This document shows positions 13,438 to 25,145 of a DNA stretch of 64,000 nt, one piece after another. Under the pieces are notes generated by a model. That model was not told where the DNA came from and did no database searches. It saw nothing but the letters and a program-made list of their open reading frames with translations. The first letter of the stretch is position 1. Each line of letters starts with the position of its first letter. The DNA is from Poronia punctata (Eukaryota; Ascomycota; Sordariomycetes; Xylariales; Xylariaceae), in assembly GCA_022579005.1 (NCBI GenBank), contig MU401527.1:1-64000 (forward strand), in the 5' to 3' direction. The position numbers and the translations under genes were made by a program.

Positions 13438-14941
13438 AACCTGCTAATAGTAATACGGGGTCTGACAGGCAGCTAAGGTTAGAACTCTGAAAGGAAAAAC
13501 GGAGATATGGGTGTCTAGTCAAGCTGGCTACCGCATGTTTAATATGGGCATCAGGTATGCGTGCAAGATAAACTAGATTGGAGTTCGCAATTGACTTTGT
13601 TGGCTACCTTGCTTGACGTTTACTGTACGTATTTTTTTCTGTCAAGACCAAAGTCAACCCCAAGTAGGATACCTTACCTGGGATCGCGGGGTAGGCATTC
13701 AATTCCACATGACGTGATGAAATCAGATATGTCAGGTTTCACTTGATATGAATGATTGTTATTAGAAATGCTTTCTGGGGAAAACACACTGGTTGAGAGA
13801 GACTATCATATTTTTATACGAGGAAACCATCGCGAGTTCTCCGTCGTAGTTAGTGCTTCGTCTTCTAGGCGGGTGGTTCTTATGTAATGATAATCCTATG
13901 ATCCTAGTCTCCCTCCAAACATTGGGTTACCGTTATATTTTACCAGGGAGTGAATTTTATGTTCTCGAAATATTCCCTATGTGATCTTTGCCGAAACGAT
14001 GCATCCATGTAACCCCAATTCAACGTAGAAAGCTGTGTTCCATAATGCCACTTTTATGATCCATACCAGTTGTACACGTAGGTGAGTCTAGGTACCAAGG
14101 TTAGGTAACCTAAATGTGCCAGCCCACCGGCCGGCTGTCGGCAAGTAAAGAACAGTTCTATTCAAATAACAAGAAGACACCAATCACTCTTCCAAAGATA
14201 TAGCGCTGTGTAGTAACATCAAGAACATAATTGCAGTGTGATATACCCAAACAACATTTTTAATGAATTTGTAAGGCCTCCTTGGATTCAATCCTACTCA
14301 TCCAACTAGATACTCAAGGTATATTACTTTAGGCGGGTTAGAATCAATGGCGTGGACAGTCTGTATTGCAGTGACCTGGACGGCTGTCGGGTGTTCATGC
14401 GGCCTTTTTCTAGCGCCAACTGTTTGTGATGTAATTCTAGCTTACCCCTCCGACTCCCGGACCCAATCTTTATTCTTGAGCAAAACTGGGGGACAGGCGC
14501 TATAACAATCTCGACACCAACGGTACCGGGAGGCTCTCTGACAAACCGGAGCCGGTGATTGGTGTACGTCGAGGCTATAGTCGATGGCGTGATCAAAGGC
14601 CAACCTTCGAAACAATCCAGAATACTCCAAAACCGCATGTTTAGCCTCTCTCACCCGCAAAGCCAAACGCTATGTTGAAGCTAAACGCTATTGCGGGGCA
14701 TCTACTGTTTCCCCAAGTGGCCCGATTCAGTGCTTTGGATCATATGTCGCCATCGTTCGGCGACCGTTTCTGCGCCGTTTCTGAGGGATGAGTCCACATG
14801 GGAAAAATTATTAGCTTGTCGACTCCGCGATAGGCCGAGCCGTGATCGATTTAATAGTTATCCTAGGGGTTTATTGTTCTGCTTCTCGTCATGTCATTTC
14901 TTTTTGGCAGAGCAGACTCATCTTCTGCTGCCAAATCAGCA
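13438..14941. promoter_or_regulatory. Divergent intergenic region, isomerase / sulfite reductase
   Basis: About 1.5 kb between two divergent starts, so both promoters should lie here. Short frames exist on both strands (for example 14,324-14,638 minus) but none has family motifs or sensible intron structure. No specific binding site, including a CYS3/MetR-type palindrome for the sulfur gene, could be assigned by eye. Confidence 0.4.
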
Positions 14942-17900
14942 ATGGCGAGCAATACCATCCAAGTTCGCACGCCTGAAGAGGCCGGTAAGTGGCATATCTC
15001 ATATCGCCCTATCATTCTACCGTCATAGCCCGGGGAGGGGGGGGCATTTGGCAACGAATAACCGAACTGGACTGACTTGCCTCTTCACCATAGTCGCGCG
15101 GATTGCATATCTGGCCAGCGATGTGATCGTCTCCGTACAACCGACGCTAGAGCAAGACTCTGCGTATTCTTCTCATCTGAAGAGATATGCTGCCAGAAGA
15201 GACTCCGGCCTCGTCTCTAAGCAAGAAGGTGGCATTCCGGAGGTGAGTTCGCCTTCCTACGGCACTCGAGTACTAGGTTGTCTAGCGGGTTGCGATACTG
15301 ACAGATATTAGATACAATCCGTTAGACATAACAACGACCCTCTTCTATCCGTCTTTGCGCCTGCCCGCTCAGGTCGTCTCACATCTGTGACCACAACCTC
15401 CAACGTCCTTCTCCCATCAATTGCCCATCTCTACAAGCTAGCCACTTACCCGGTGGTTATCCACGTCTCACTCTCGCCTGCACATCTCCCCGACTATTCC
15501 GCCATTACAGCGATAAGGAATTCGGGATGGACTTTCCTCCAGTCCGAGTCTCTCCAGGAGGCCCAGGACATGGCAATAACCGCCCACGCGCTCGCTATTC
15601 GGTCTGGCAAGGGTGTTGTCCACTTCTTCGACCCTGCGGCCTGCAGCCACGACAACTCCATATCCGCCGAGGACGCAAAGCTAGTTGGCGAGATACTCAA
15701 TCTCGACGACGTCCGCCGGTACCAGTCGAGCGCGGTTTCAGCTTCCGGTATCTATGCCGATGATGGCCGAGTAGTCACAGTTTCAGAGCAGCCCGAGGCA
15801 CGGATCCCATCCGACAGTAACAACCTGGCCGAATCGGCCATTTTGGGCGCAGTCTCCCAAGTGACATCATCCCAAGTGTCTGAAAAGTCTAGTCAACAGA
15901 GTGAAGCGAGTGCATCGCCCACAGTATCGGTTGCCACGACCATTGAGCCTTCAGCACCTCAGGTTACCTCCGAAGACATTTACAGATATGTACAAGCCAT
16001 CTGGACACGGCTTCGTGAAGCAACCGGCAGAGATTATCACGCGTTCGAGTGGTCTGGACCATCCACTGCGGAAAAGGCCATCTTCGTATTCGGATCTGAC
16101 GCGGGGTTGTTCGCGGAAGCTCTGGACGCCGCTAAGCCAACCGACATCTTCGCCAAGGCTGGCATGATCACTGCTCGTTTATACAGACCGTGGTTGGCTT
16201 CTAAGCTTCTTGAGGTCATACCCAAGTCTGTCCAGCGTCTTGCAGTCCTCGAACAGGTGTCGAGGAAGACTACGAAGTGGGGACCCTTGTTGGTCGACAT
16301 CTTGACGTCCGTTAAGAGCAGCCCGGGTGGCGGTGTCGATGTCATTGTCGGCCACCAACTAGGCTACATAGCTCCCGAAACTATCACCCAAGCCCTCAAG
16401 GGAGTTTTCCAGAATCTGAGCTTGGAGAAGCCGCTACAAAACCTGGAAATAGGCAAGACGGAGCGTCCTTCCGAAACGCAGCCCGAAAATTTGGAACAGC
16501 CCAAGTCAGAAACGGCATACACCAAAATACTCGACCAATTATTTGGCCAAAGAGTGTACGTGGCCAACGCTCTTAGCTCCGACAACGCTGGAATCTCGCG
16601 TACTGTGGCGGCAAGCCCTGAATTCGGTTTCGGTTCACTCCTTGCGCGAAAGGAGCGCCGGCAACGATTCGTGAAGGAAGTCAAGGTGGCTGCAAGCACT
16701 GGCTCCTTCATTACGGAGTCACCCGTCAACTGGCTGGCGAAATGGGCAGCGAGTGCCGAAGATGCGGGAAAAGCCGGCGAAATCGCGGACGGCGTCATTG
16801 CACGACTTGAGACTGACGGCTCACCCGCCGCCCGTGACCTACTATCGAGCAAGCGTCTCTTCAGGAAAGAATCCCTATGGTTGGTAGGGAGCGATGCGTG
16901 GGCGTACGACCTCGGTAATTCCGGTGTTCACCACGTCTTGGCTTCGGGCGAGAACGTCAATATGCTTATAATCGACTCAACCCCCTATTCCGAGCGCGCC
17001 GCTGCGGATGCTGAGAGGCGGAAGAAGGACATTGGTCTGTATGCCATGAACTTTGGTAACGCCTATGTTGCTTCTACAGCAGTGTACGGCTCATATACTC
17101 AGGTATTGCAGGCTATGCTTGAAGCTGACCAGTTTAATGGCCCCTCGGTTGTTCTGGCTTATCTCCCTTACTTTGGCGAACATGATTCTCCGTTGACTAT
17201 CCTACAAGAGACCAAAAAGGCCATTGACTTGGGCTATTGGCCACTTTACAGATGGAATCCGGAGAATGAGAAGAAGGGCGAGCCTAACTTCTCTCTGGAC
17301 TCGGAGCGCATCAAAGATGAGCTCAAGAAATTCCTGGCACGCGACAACCAATTGACACAACTTATGCAACGGGAACCGACGTTCGCAGCTAATCTAGCTC
17401 AAGACTTCGGAACCGAGGTTCGTGCTCAGCAGAAACGAAAGGCCAAGGACGCCTATAATCAACTACTCGAGGGACTTCTGGGTGCTCCTCTGACCATCTT
17501 ATTCGCCTCGGACAACGGAAATGCCCAGTCGTTGGCGAAGAGGCTGGGTACGAGAGGTCGTGCGAGAGGCCTCAAGACGACTGTCATGGCCATGGAGGAC
17601 TACCCCGTCGAAGATTTGCCAAGCGAGGAAAATGTGGTCTTCATCACCTCGACTGCCGGTCAAGGTGAATTCCCCCAGAATGGCTTGCCGTTCTGGGACG
17701 CCATCAAGGATAACACCGATCTCGATCTCGCCTCTGTGAATTATTCAATTTTCGGACTTGGTGATAAACACTACTGGCCCCGAAAGGAGGATAAAGTGTA
17801 CTATAATAAGCCTGCCAAAGACCTCAACAGGCTGCTAGCTAGCTTCGGTGCGAAGCAGCTGGCCGAGATCGGTCTCGGTGACGATCAAGATCCCGATGGA

Positions 17901-19790
17901 TACCAAACCGGGTATGCCGAGTGGGAGCCTAAGATATGGCAAGCCCTCGGCGTTGCAAATGTCGAAGGCCTGCCAGAGGAGCCCCCGCCGATCACCAACG
18001 AAGACATAAAGTTGGCGTCCAATTACCTCCGAGGCACGATTGTCGAAGGGTTGAATGACCCTACAACCGGGGCCATTTCTGCTGCGGACCAGCAGTTGAC
18101 CAAGTTCCACGGCACCTACATGCAGGATGACCGTGACGTCCGCGACGAGCGAAAGGCACAAGGGTTAGAGCCTGCATATTCCTTTATGATACGGTGCAGG
18201 CTTCCAGGTGGTGTGTCGACTCCGAAGCAATGGATTCAGATGGACGACATCAGCACAAGCCTTGGTAACGAAACGATGAAGCTTACGACGAGACAAACCT
18301 TTCAGTTCCACGGCGTGGTGAAGGGGAAGCTCAAGCCGGCCATGCAGGCTATCAATAGAGCACTCATGACCACCATTGCCGCCTGTGGCGACGTGAACAG
18401 AAACGTCATGTGCAGCTCTCTGCCTACTCAATCTCAATACCACAAGGAAGTATGGGCGTGCTCCAAGAAGATCAGCGACCATTTGCTCCCCGCCACTACC
18501 GCATATCATGAGATCTGGCTCACGGATGATGACAACAAGAAGACCCAAGTGGCTGGAGACGCAGTCCAGGACTTTGAACCTCTATACGGACCCACCTATC
18601 TGCCACGAAAATTCAAGATCACTATTGCTATCCCTCCCCACAATGATACGGATGTTTACGCGCACGATATCGGGTTGATCGCCATCAAGGGCGACGACGG
18701 CCATCTCGTGGGCTTCAACGTCCTCGCCGGCGGTGGTATGGGTGCTACTCACAACAACAAGAAGACGTACCCGCAGACGGGCCGCATGATGGGATACGTT
18801 CAGGTAGAGGACGTCCACATTGCCTGCGAGAAGATCATGCTCGTACAGAGGGACCATGGCGACCGGAAGAACCGCAAGCACGCCCGTCTAAAGTATACCA
18901 TCGATGATCTCGGCGTCGACGTCTTCCGCTCCAAGGTCGAGGCCATGTGGGGCAAGCCGTTCGAACCTGAACGGCCGTTCCACTTTAAGAGCAACATCGA
19001 CACATTTGGCTGGCAGAAGGACGAGACTGGCATGAACCACTTTACCTTCTTCATCGAGAACGGCCGCATCGAAGACACAGCCGAATTCCAGATGAAGACA
19101 GGTCTGCGTGAAGTCGCCAAGGTTCACAAGGGCGAGTTCAGGTTGACTGGAAATCAGCATCTGATTCTTAGCAATGTGGCAGACGAGGATTTACCGCAGA
19201 TGAAGGAGCTTCTAAAGAAGTACAAGCTTGACAATGTCCAGTTCTCTGGTATGCGTCTCAGTTCCTCTGCCTGCGTGGCATTCCCAACCTGTGGTCTTGC
19301 CATGGCCGAGAGTGAGCGCTATCTACCCGAGCTCATCACAAAGCTAGAGGGTTGCCTAGAAGAGAATGGCTTGAAGCAGGATTCCATTGTCATGCGTATG
19401 ACTGGCTGCCCTAATGGCTGCGCTCGCCCCTGGCTGGCCGAAGTTGCGTTTGTCGGTAAGGCCTATGGTGCTTACAACATGTATCTGGGTGGCGGTTACC
19501 ATGGTCAACGGCTCAACAAGCTATACCGTTCCAGCATCAAAGAAGATGAGATCCTTGCCATTATGAAGTCGCTATTGAAACGGTATGCCACCGAGCGGGA
19601 AGAAGGCGAGCATTTTGGAGATTTCTGCATCCGTGCAGGCATCATCGTCGCCACAAAGGAAGGCCGGGACTTCCACGACAACGTAAGTTGAACCGAATCC
19701 CCAACTATGTCTTCTCGGATTTATGTATCTTCTCATTGGCCGTTTACTGACACATCTTAGGTCGCGGAAGAGGGATCTGACGAGGAGTAA
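14942..19790 (+). CDS. met5: Sulfite reductase [NADPH] hemoprotein beta subunit
   Basis: Four exons: 14942-14984, 15094-15242, 15312-19682, 19761-19790, giving 1,530 residues, normal for the fungal MET5/ECM17 family. The frame that seems to start at 15,387 begins with GTG; two small upstream exons supply the true ATG (CAGCAATGG). The enzyme reduces sulfite to sulfide with six electrons for cysteine and methionine synthesis, together with the flavoprotein alpha subunit. Domains in order: an N-terminal pyruvate-ferredoxin-oxidoreductase-like region, a flavodoxin domain (about 790-945; FASDNGNAQSLAKRLG, TSTAGQGEFP), then the nitrite/sulfite reductase half-domains. Siroheme-[4Fe-4S] ligands are Cys1385, Cys1391, Cys1430 and Cys1434 (ACVAFPTCGLAM and TGCPNGCARPW). 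The last exon encodes an acidic tail, VAEEGSDEE. Confidence 0.95.
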
Positions 19791-21238
19791 AAGATGAGCG
19801 CAGGAGTGTGCCTTGTCACGACTGTTTTTTCCTACATTACGAGTCTATATGGTATATAAGAAAGGTGTTATTGGATCATGTTTTAATGGGTTATGCTAAG
19901 TAGATTGGAGGGAGGTGCTGGACTATACCTCATCATCATATCCCAGTGTCATGTTTATGCGGTTACAAGAAATATATTAGCGTGTTGGCCTCTGTTTAAA
20001 TATGGTCACTGTGATGATCCTCGGGTTTATCATAGTCGTGGAATTATCGAGAAAGGGGAAGCCCAGTATAGTTAAACTGATATGTCACTCTAGGCGAAAA
20101 ATAAATGAATATGATAACCTAGAAGATGGCGTTGTAGGAATACTAAGAATGCTATGGTTTGTATGACAACACTCAGCTTCATACACCATGACTCTGGCTT
20201 GTAAACAGTATTTGACGCTTACACTTCCCATCCAGTAAGCATTTTAACCTAGGCTTGTAGTACGAAATTGTACGGCATGAATCTCAACAAGGGAGATAGT
20301 ATGTCATCCTATGCATGGCCGCACCGTTGTCCATGATTAATAGACAACTTGTCTATAGGGGTTGGTTTTCATCCCTTGCACGCTAGGCTGTCCGGCTATC
20401 TCCGTTCATAACTGTGGAGCCGATCCAACCCGATCCGATCCGTCCGTCCCGATGGATAGATCCGCTTCGGCTGAGCCAAAGCAGACTTGAAGGTAACGGG
20501 TACTGTTGGAACAGAGCAGGATCTGATCTGGGCATTGCAGGTGGGCAGGAACTGTACATCCATTCGTACGATATGTCTGTAGGACCTTCCTAACTTAAGA
20601 TACTTGTAAGTTGGCCCTGCCTTGGTTTAGGTATAGGTAAAGCTTTCCGAAAGAATTTTTGGTTCCTGACCTGTTCGTTCGTTGTTCTTTGCATTTTCTT
20701 CTTGCTTTTTTGCAGTAAACCTCTTGGCTTTGAAAATGGCGACCCCACTGATCTGGTACATGATCTGCATCTTTATGAGCACCTCCACCGCTTCAGGGGT
20801 GCATGCATGCCCACCTAACTTGCATTGGGTACCATGCAGAGATCCCAGCCTGCCCAGATAGGTACCTCTCTTTTGCCTGTAATAGCGCCTCTTCCATGGA
20901 CTTGTTGGCGGGGTACATCGTGCGCGGCCTAATCCTCCTCACCACTGAATATTTGTCCACGGCGCTTAAGGATGGGACGCTGCGTGGCAGTGCTAATGGC
21001 CAAGGCTTCGGCCTTCCAAGGGGCATGAGAAAGGCTACCAGTGTCGAAGCCTAATTTCCGACCTCAGCTCTTTTTCTTTCAATTAACCTTTTCCATCTCT
21101 TGTGGGCTCAAGGTTTTGTCAACAGAAGCTCGGGCAAAACAACAACGTCCCAGGTTCCTAAGTCCATATCCATCATACACTCCACGGCTATCACATAGGT
21201 TGGTATCGTACTTCAGACTTGGAAGAAGAAGCAAAAAG
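19791..21238. other. Intergenic region, sulfite reductase to HET gene
   Basis: About 1.45 kb with no supported gene. It should contain the sulfite reductase 3' untranslated region and the HET gene promoter. A frame at 20,803-21,054 has no motif. A GATCC-rich stretch with imperfect CCGATCC repeats lies near 20,420-20,460. Confidence 0.4.
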
Positions 21239-23056
21239 ATGTGGCTTATCAATACCCAAACGTACAAGCTCGAGGCCATAATCAACCCAGAGCCCAAGTC
21301 GTACGCTATCCTCTCGCATACCTGGGGAGATGGCGAGATATCATTTGCGCAGTACCGAAAGTTCTACAGAGCTGCAAAGAAAAATGGCCTCGCTTGGGTA
21401 TTGAGAAGAGTAAGGAAGAGGGATGGACTGCATAAAATACTGAAGACTGTGGAGATGGCGCGTTCGCGCGGTCTCCAATACGCTTGGGTTGATACTTGCT
21501 GTATAGACAAATCCAGCAGTGATGAACTTTCGGAAGCAATCAACTCTATGTTTAAATGGTACGCGAACGCTAGTGTATGCTTCGCCTACCTGTCCGACCT
21601 CCCGACCAAGGAACAGATTAGAAAGGAGCTCTCCGTCCCGGCCTCTGACGCGGACTCCGACGCAGCAAATCCGGACTGGCACCGGGACCTCGATTCCCCT
21701 ATAAACAAAAGATGGTGCCAATATTTTCGTCGTTGTCGCTGGTTCACGCGGGGTTGGACGCTTCAAGAATTGATCGCACCCCGTGTTCTCGAGTTTTACG
21801 ATTGCCAGTGGAACACCGCGGGTAGTAAGCTGGCTCTACGGGAATTGATACACGACATTACCCACATCACGCTCAGGGTGCTAGAAGATGGTACACGCCT
21901 GAGTTCGACTCCAGTTGCGGTCCGCATGTCCTGGGCCGCTGATCGGGACACAACAAGAGCCGAAGACATGGCTTATTGCCTCGTCGGTATTTTCGATCTC
22001 AATATGCCGTTTCTTTATGGTGAAGGCGATAAGGCCTTTATCCGCCTCCAAGAAGAGATCTGTAAACAGTCAGCAGATCTAACATTGTTCGCCTGGGTGT
22101 CACAGGCCCGTTACCCGCAGTCGCCCCGGGAACAATATAGGGGCATGTTTGCTAAACACGTCTCAGAGTTCAAATATTGTAACAGTATCTACCACGTTCT
22201 ACCCGGGTCCGGGTCCGGATCCGAGCCGTACAGTGGGGAGTTTCGGGTAACTAATAGGGGTTTATGTCTGGAAGAGTGCAGACTCGCCTGTTTGGGGGAT
22301 TGCTTCGTTCTGTATTTGGATTGTATGGATATGAGCAACCCTACTTCCGCGCCTTTGGGTGTTGCTATAATGAGAACACCCTGGGGCTATGTTCGGGCTC
22401 GTCCGGACTGGCTCTATCCTCTTTCATATGACGATAAGCTTTACGGTGAAAACATGATCTCATGGAAGCAAATGGCTCGCATTTACGTCCACAAAACGCT
22501 CCCCCGCAGTGATTTTGTCAAGCTCATTGCGTTTTCTGTCACTTTGAAGACCTCGCAACTTGATATATACGAGACTTCCACGCCGGATAGGTGTTACTTC
22601 GATCCATTGCAAAATATTCTCCTTCCCCCATCTGCGTCAACCGAGTTTTCATTGCTGTGTAAACCGCTCTGGACGACAGAGAGAAGTGCAGATGGAGTAT
22701 ATATTTATTGCAGGAATAGAGATCCTGAGGACCCGGAACGGTACGTTTACGGCTCTCTCACATGCCTCATTAAACACGTAACAGTGTTACAGATGACAAA
22801 AGAAGGGCACAACAAGATCCTCGACTGTCTAAACGAGAAAGCCGTTGAGATTTACAGGAATGTATTCCTTAGTGGAACTCGGAAGGGTGCAGAAACATGT
22901 GGGGCCCATCGGGATTGGTACTTGGACTGGGACTGGGACTCCTTCGGAATAGGGAGTGAAAGGGAACCCAATAAAGTGATAAACGGCGTGCATGTGGATT
23001 GGCGGCCGAAGGCAGAGAGGTCGGCCGCGGTTTTCAGTATTGCTTACAGCTTATGA
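21239..23056 (+). CDS. HET-domain (heterokaryon incompatibility) protein
   Basis: A single exon of 605 residues. The start is the ATG at 21,239 (AAAAAGATGTGG), giving MWLINTQTYKLE; the longer frame from 21,041 opens with GTG. HET-domain blocks appear in order: YAILSHTWGDGEISF near residue 27, an IL..V..AR..GLQYAWVDTCCIDKSSS segment, INSMFKWYANASVCFAYLSD, then RCRWFTRGWTLQELIAP. Downstream, MSWAADRDTTRAEDMAYCLVGIF and MPFLYGEG.KAFIRLQEEI are the usual extension. The remaining 250 or so residues are not assignable. The family is known for triggering incompatibility cell death on fusion of unlike strains, with the HET domain acting as a TIR-like effector module; whether this one does so is unknown. 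No NACHT, ankyrin or WD partner domain is present. Its stop lies 66 bp from that of the convergent thioredoxin gene. Confidence 0.92.
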   Translation: MWLINTQTYKLEAIINPEPKSYAILSHTWGDGEISFAQYRKFYRAAKKNGLAWVLRRVRKRDGLHKILKTVEMARSRGLQYAWVDTCCIDKSSSDELSEAINSMFKWYANASVCFAYLSDLPTKEQIRKELSVPASDADSDAANPDWHRDLDSPINKRWCQYFRRCRWFTRGWTLQELIAPRVLEFYDCQWNTAGSKLALRELIHDITHITLRVLEDGTRLSSTPVAVRMSWAADRDTTRAEDMAYCLVGIFDLNMPFLYGEGDKAFIRLQEEICKQSADLTLFAWVSQARYPQSPREQYRGMFAKHVSEFKYCNSIYHVLPGSGSGSEPYSGEFRVTNRGLCLEECRLACLGDCFVLYLDCMDMSNPTSAPLGVAIMRTPWGYVRARPDWLYPLSYDDKLYGENMISWKQMARIYVHKTLPRSDFVKLIAFSVTLKTSQLDIYETSTPDRCYFDPLQNILLPPSASTEFSLLCKPLWTTERSADGVYIYCRNRDPEDPERYVYGSLTCLIKHVTVLQMTKEGHNKILDCLNEKAVEIYRNVFLSGTRKGAETCGAHRDWYLDWDWDSFGIGSEREPNKVINGVHVDWRPKAERSAAVFSIAYSL

Positions 23057-23122
23057 GACTGGAGGTGTCCATAATAAATACTCAGGATAGGGAATCTCCT
23101 TTCTTCACGCTCTCCGCCACCC

Positions 23123-23828
23123 CTACTTGCCCCCCTTTCCAGCCAAAGCCAAGACAACAGCTTGAAGCGCAGGCTTATCAGCGCCACGAACAGCCTCGAC
23201 ACGTCCCTGATCATCGAACCCGACAGACGCACGAGGCGAAGAGATACCGTCGACGGCGACGGCGCCGGGCTTGCCGTCCCGGAAGACTAGAAAGGTCGGC
23301 ATGGCCGTGACTCCAAACTGGCCGGCCACGTCCTGCACGTGGTCGACGTTGACCTTGGCGAAAGCTAATCGGCCCTGGGCGGCGTGCTCGTCGGCCAGCT
23401 GCGAGAAGACGGGCGCGATCGTCCGACAAGGCGGACACCATTCGGCGTAAAAGTCCACGATCACGTTGGCTGTCGACGATAGGAGAGCGCGTAGCTCGGC
23501 TGATGATGTGACCTTGTGGACATTTCCTGATGTCTCTGGGATGGGTGTTCGGTCGTTGAAGAATACCTTTTTGGGTGTTAGTTTCTTGTTTATAAATGAG
23601 ATACGAGTAGGACGATAGATAAATTATTTCAGGGGGGGACATTGGGGCTCAATAAAAAAGGGGGGTGATTCTCTCTTGTGGTAAGATTTGAATGTGTAGG
23701 TGCAAGAAAAGAAAATAAGTAGCCTTGTGGCAGAGCACAACACAATGTAGAATGGTTAAAAAAAGACTTACTGCTTGGATAACGGCGTAGATGAGAAACA
23801 TCAAAACTACCCAGTAGACGCTATCCAT
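23123..23828 (-). CDS. Membrane-anchored thioredoxin with WCPPC active site
   Basis: Two exons, complement of 23772-23828 and 23123-23566, give 166 residues. The thioredoxin frame alone has no ATG upstream of its active site, so an upstream exon is needed. The proposed first exon (ATG in AAGATGG) encodes 19 hydrophobic residues, MDSVYWVVLMFLIYAVIQA, an uncleaved signal anchor or signal peptide, and joins in phase through a GTAAGT donor and a CTAAC branch. The thioredoxin domain follows: VDFYAEWCPPC (Cys63, Cys66), VNVD, and the cis-Pro loop AMPTFLVF. The active site is CPPC rather than CGPC. The role is dithiol-disulfide exchange; the compartment is inferred from the anchor. The 205-nt intron is long and its CCCAAAAAG acceptor is the weakest point. 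Confidence 0.75.
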
Positions 23829-24368
23829 CTTGATAAATTTCTCTCTCCTTTCCTTTTTTTCTTTTTTCTTTTACGTTATTGTTTGATTGCGATGAAATGG
23901 ATTGTGAAGGGAGAAAATGGGAACTGATTGATTGTTTCGGGGTCTGATCGTCGGAGATTATGAAAAGGCGATGAAAAAGGAGGTCATCATCTCTTGATGA
24001 GACGGGATTAGGTTAGCTGAATGCACTTATCCGAGGCTTTTTAAGATTATCTGTAAGATTAACGGGGCATACTCAGAAAGTGGTGTTATTACTAGACTGA
24101 ATCTGGTTAATGTATTTATCTATTTTGAGGTCACGAGATGCTTTGGTATCGTAAACCAACGGTACCAACTACCTATCCTTGAGGTACGAGTGGTAATCAC
24201 AATGGAATGTTTTTTTTTACCAGAGTTAAAGTTGAAGGTATATCAGTTTATGAGACACGTAAAGGGCTTTATTCATCTAGGTAGGTGAGAGGACAGAAAA
24301 TGCCGAAAGACCATCTATCATCAAAGCATTGATATGTGTGGCTTTGGTCCTATATTCTTCCATCTCAC
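23829..24368. other. Upstream region of the thioredoxin gene
   Basis: About 540 bp between the thioredoxin start and the 3' end of the phosphatase gene, both on the minus strand. It contains pyrimidine/purine-rich runs near 23,835-23,870 and a T9 run near 24,212. No gene is supported. Confidence 0.4.
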
Positions 24369-25145
24369 TCAGATAGGAGTTTCGGGGCTATCAACACATG
24401 ACTCCTCCTTACTACTAAAGATGTCCCTCGCATCCACCTCATGTCGTCTCAACCTCTCCACCGCATAACCCCTCTGTCTCTTCCGTTCTTCCTCATTCAA
24501 CTCGGCCCAAGAACCATCGGGGACTTCCACAAGCTCATCTCTGTCGTTGAACTGAAACGACCTCACACCGGCATTCTCCCAAACCCCGGCCCCCCTCCCA
24601 GGTTTCAGGTCAGCGAAATCCTGGACAAGGAAATGCGCAAAAGCACCATGCGTCACGACAACTATGCGCTCGTCATCGGCTAACTCGCGCGCGGACTCGC
24701 GGATACGTTCTCGGGCGATCCTGGCGCGGGCCTCGACTTTGTAGAGGGAGGGGTAGTATTGTGTTTGTGGACTTTTGAGAAACCACGTCTCGTTGTTGAG
24801 GAGGAAGGTTGTGTCGACTGTTCCGGTTCCGGTTCCGGCCCTGAATTCTCGTTTGAGTGTGCTCAGAGGAGAGCCGGTGTCGCAGGGTCTCGCGCTGTTC
24901 TCTTGGAGTTCCGGGAGGAGGATCAAAGGCTGTTTTTGGGTGGGCGGGATGGCGAGTTGGGCGGTCAAGATCGTTCGACGGAGAGGGGAGGCATATATCC
25001 TTTTTACCTTGTGGTGGTATGGGTATGAGGCGCGGAGAGCGAGGCTTTGGGCTATGCCGACGGGTGTGAGGACCGGGTCGAGGAACTGGTCGGATATGAT
25101 GTTGTATGCTTCTGCGTGGCGGATTATGTCGATTGTTGGGGCCAT
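24369..25145 (-). CDS. Histidine phosphatase / phosphoglycerate-mutase-like protein
   Basis: A single exon of 258 residues with a strong start (ACCATGG). The N-terminal RHAE (Arg9-His10-Ala-Glu) is the catalytic phosphohistidine motif of branch-1 histidine phosphatases; it is followed by DPVLTPVG, YASPLRRTILTA (second Arg), an ELQEN segment near 79-83 for the acid, and VVVTHGAF (His166) for the second catalytic His. The architecture fits small fungal cytosolic phosphatases often annotated as PGAM-domain proteins; it is not glycolytic phosphoglycerate mutase. No signal peptide or membrane segment is seen. The substrate cannot be read from the sequence. Confidence 0.9.
   Translation of the reverse strand: MAPTIDIIRHAEAYNIISDQFLDPVLTPVGIAQSLALRASYPYHHKVKRIYASPLRRTILTAQLAIPPTQKQPLILLPELQENSARPCDTGSPLSTLKREFRAGTGTGTVDTTFLLNNETWFLKSPQTQYYPSLYKVEARARIARERIRESARELADDERIVVVTHGAFAHFLVQDFADLKPGRGAGVWENAGVRSFQFNDRDELVEVPDGSWAELNEEERKRQRGYAVERLRRHEVDARDIFSSKEESCVDSPETPI

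Noticed and set aside
14691..15311. 206-codon forward frame upstream of sulfite reductase
   Set aside because: It runs through two proposed introns and the first two exons of sulfite reductase in another frame and has no motif.
15387..15389. Start of sulfite reductase at 15,387
   Set aside because: The codon is GTG. Two upstream exons join in phase and provide an ATG in good context.
21041..21238. N-terminal extension of the HET protein
   Set aside because: It starts with GTG and has no conservation; the HET N terminus normally begins like MWLINTQT at 21,239.
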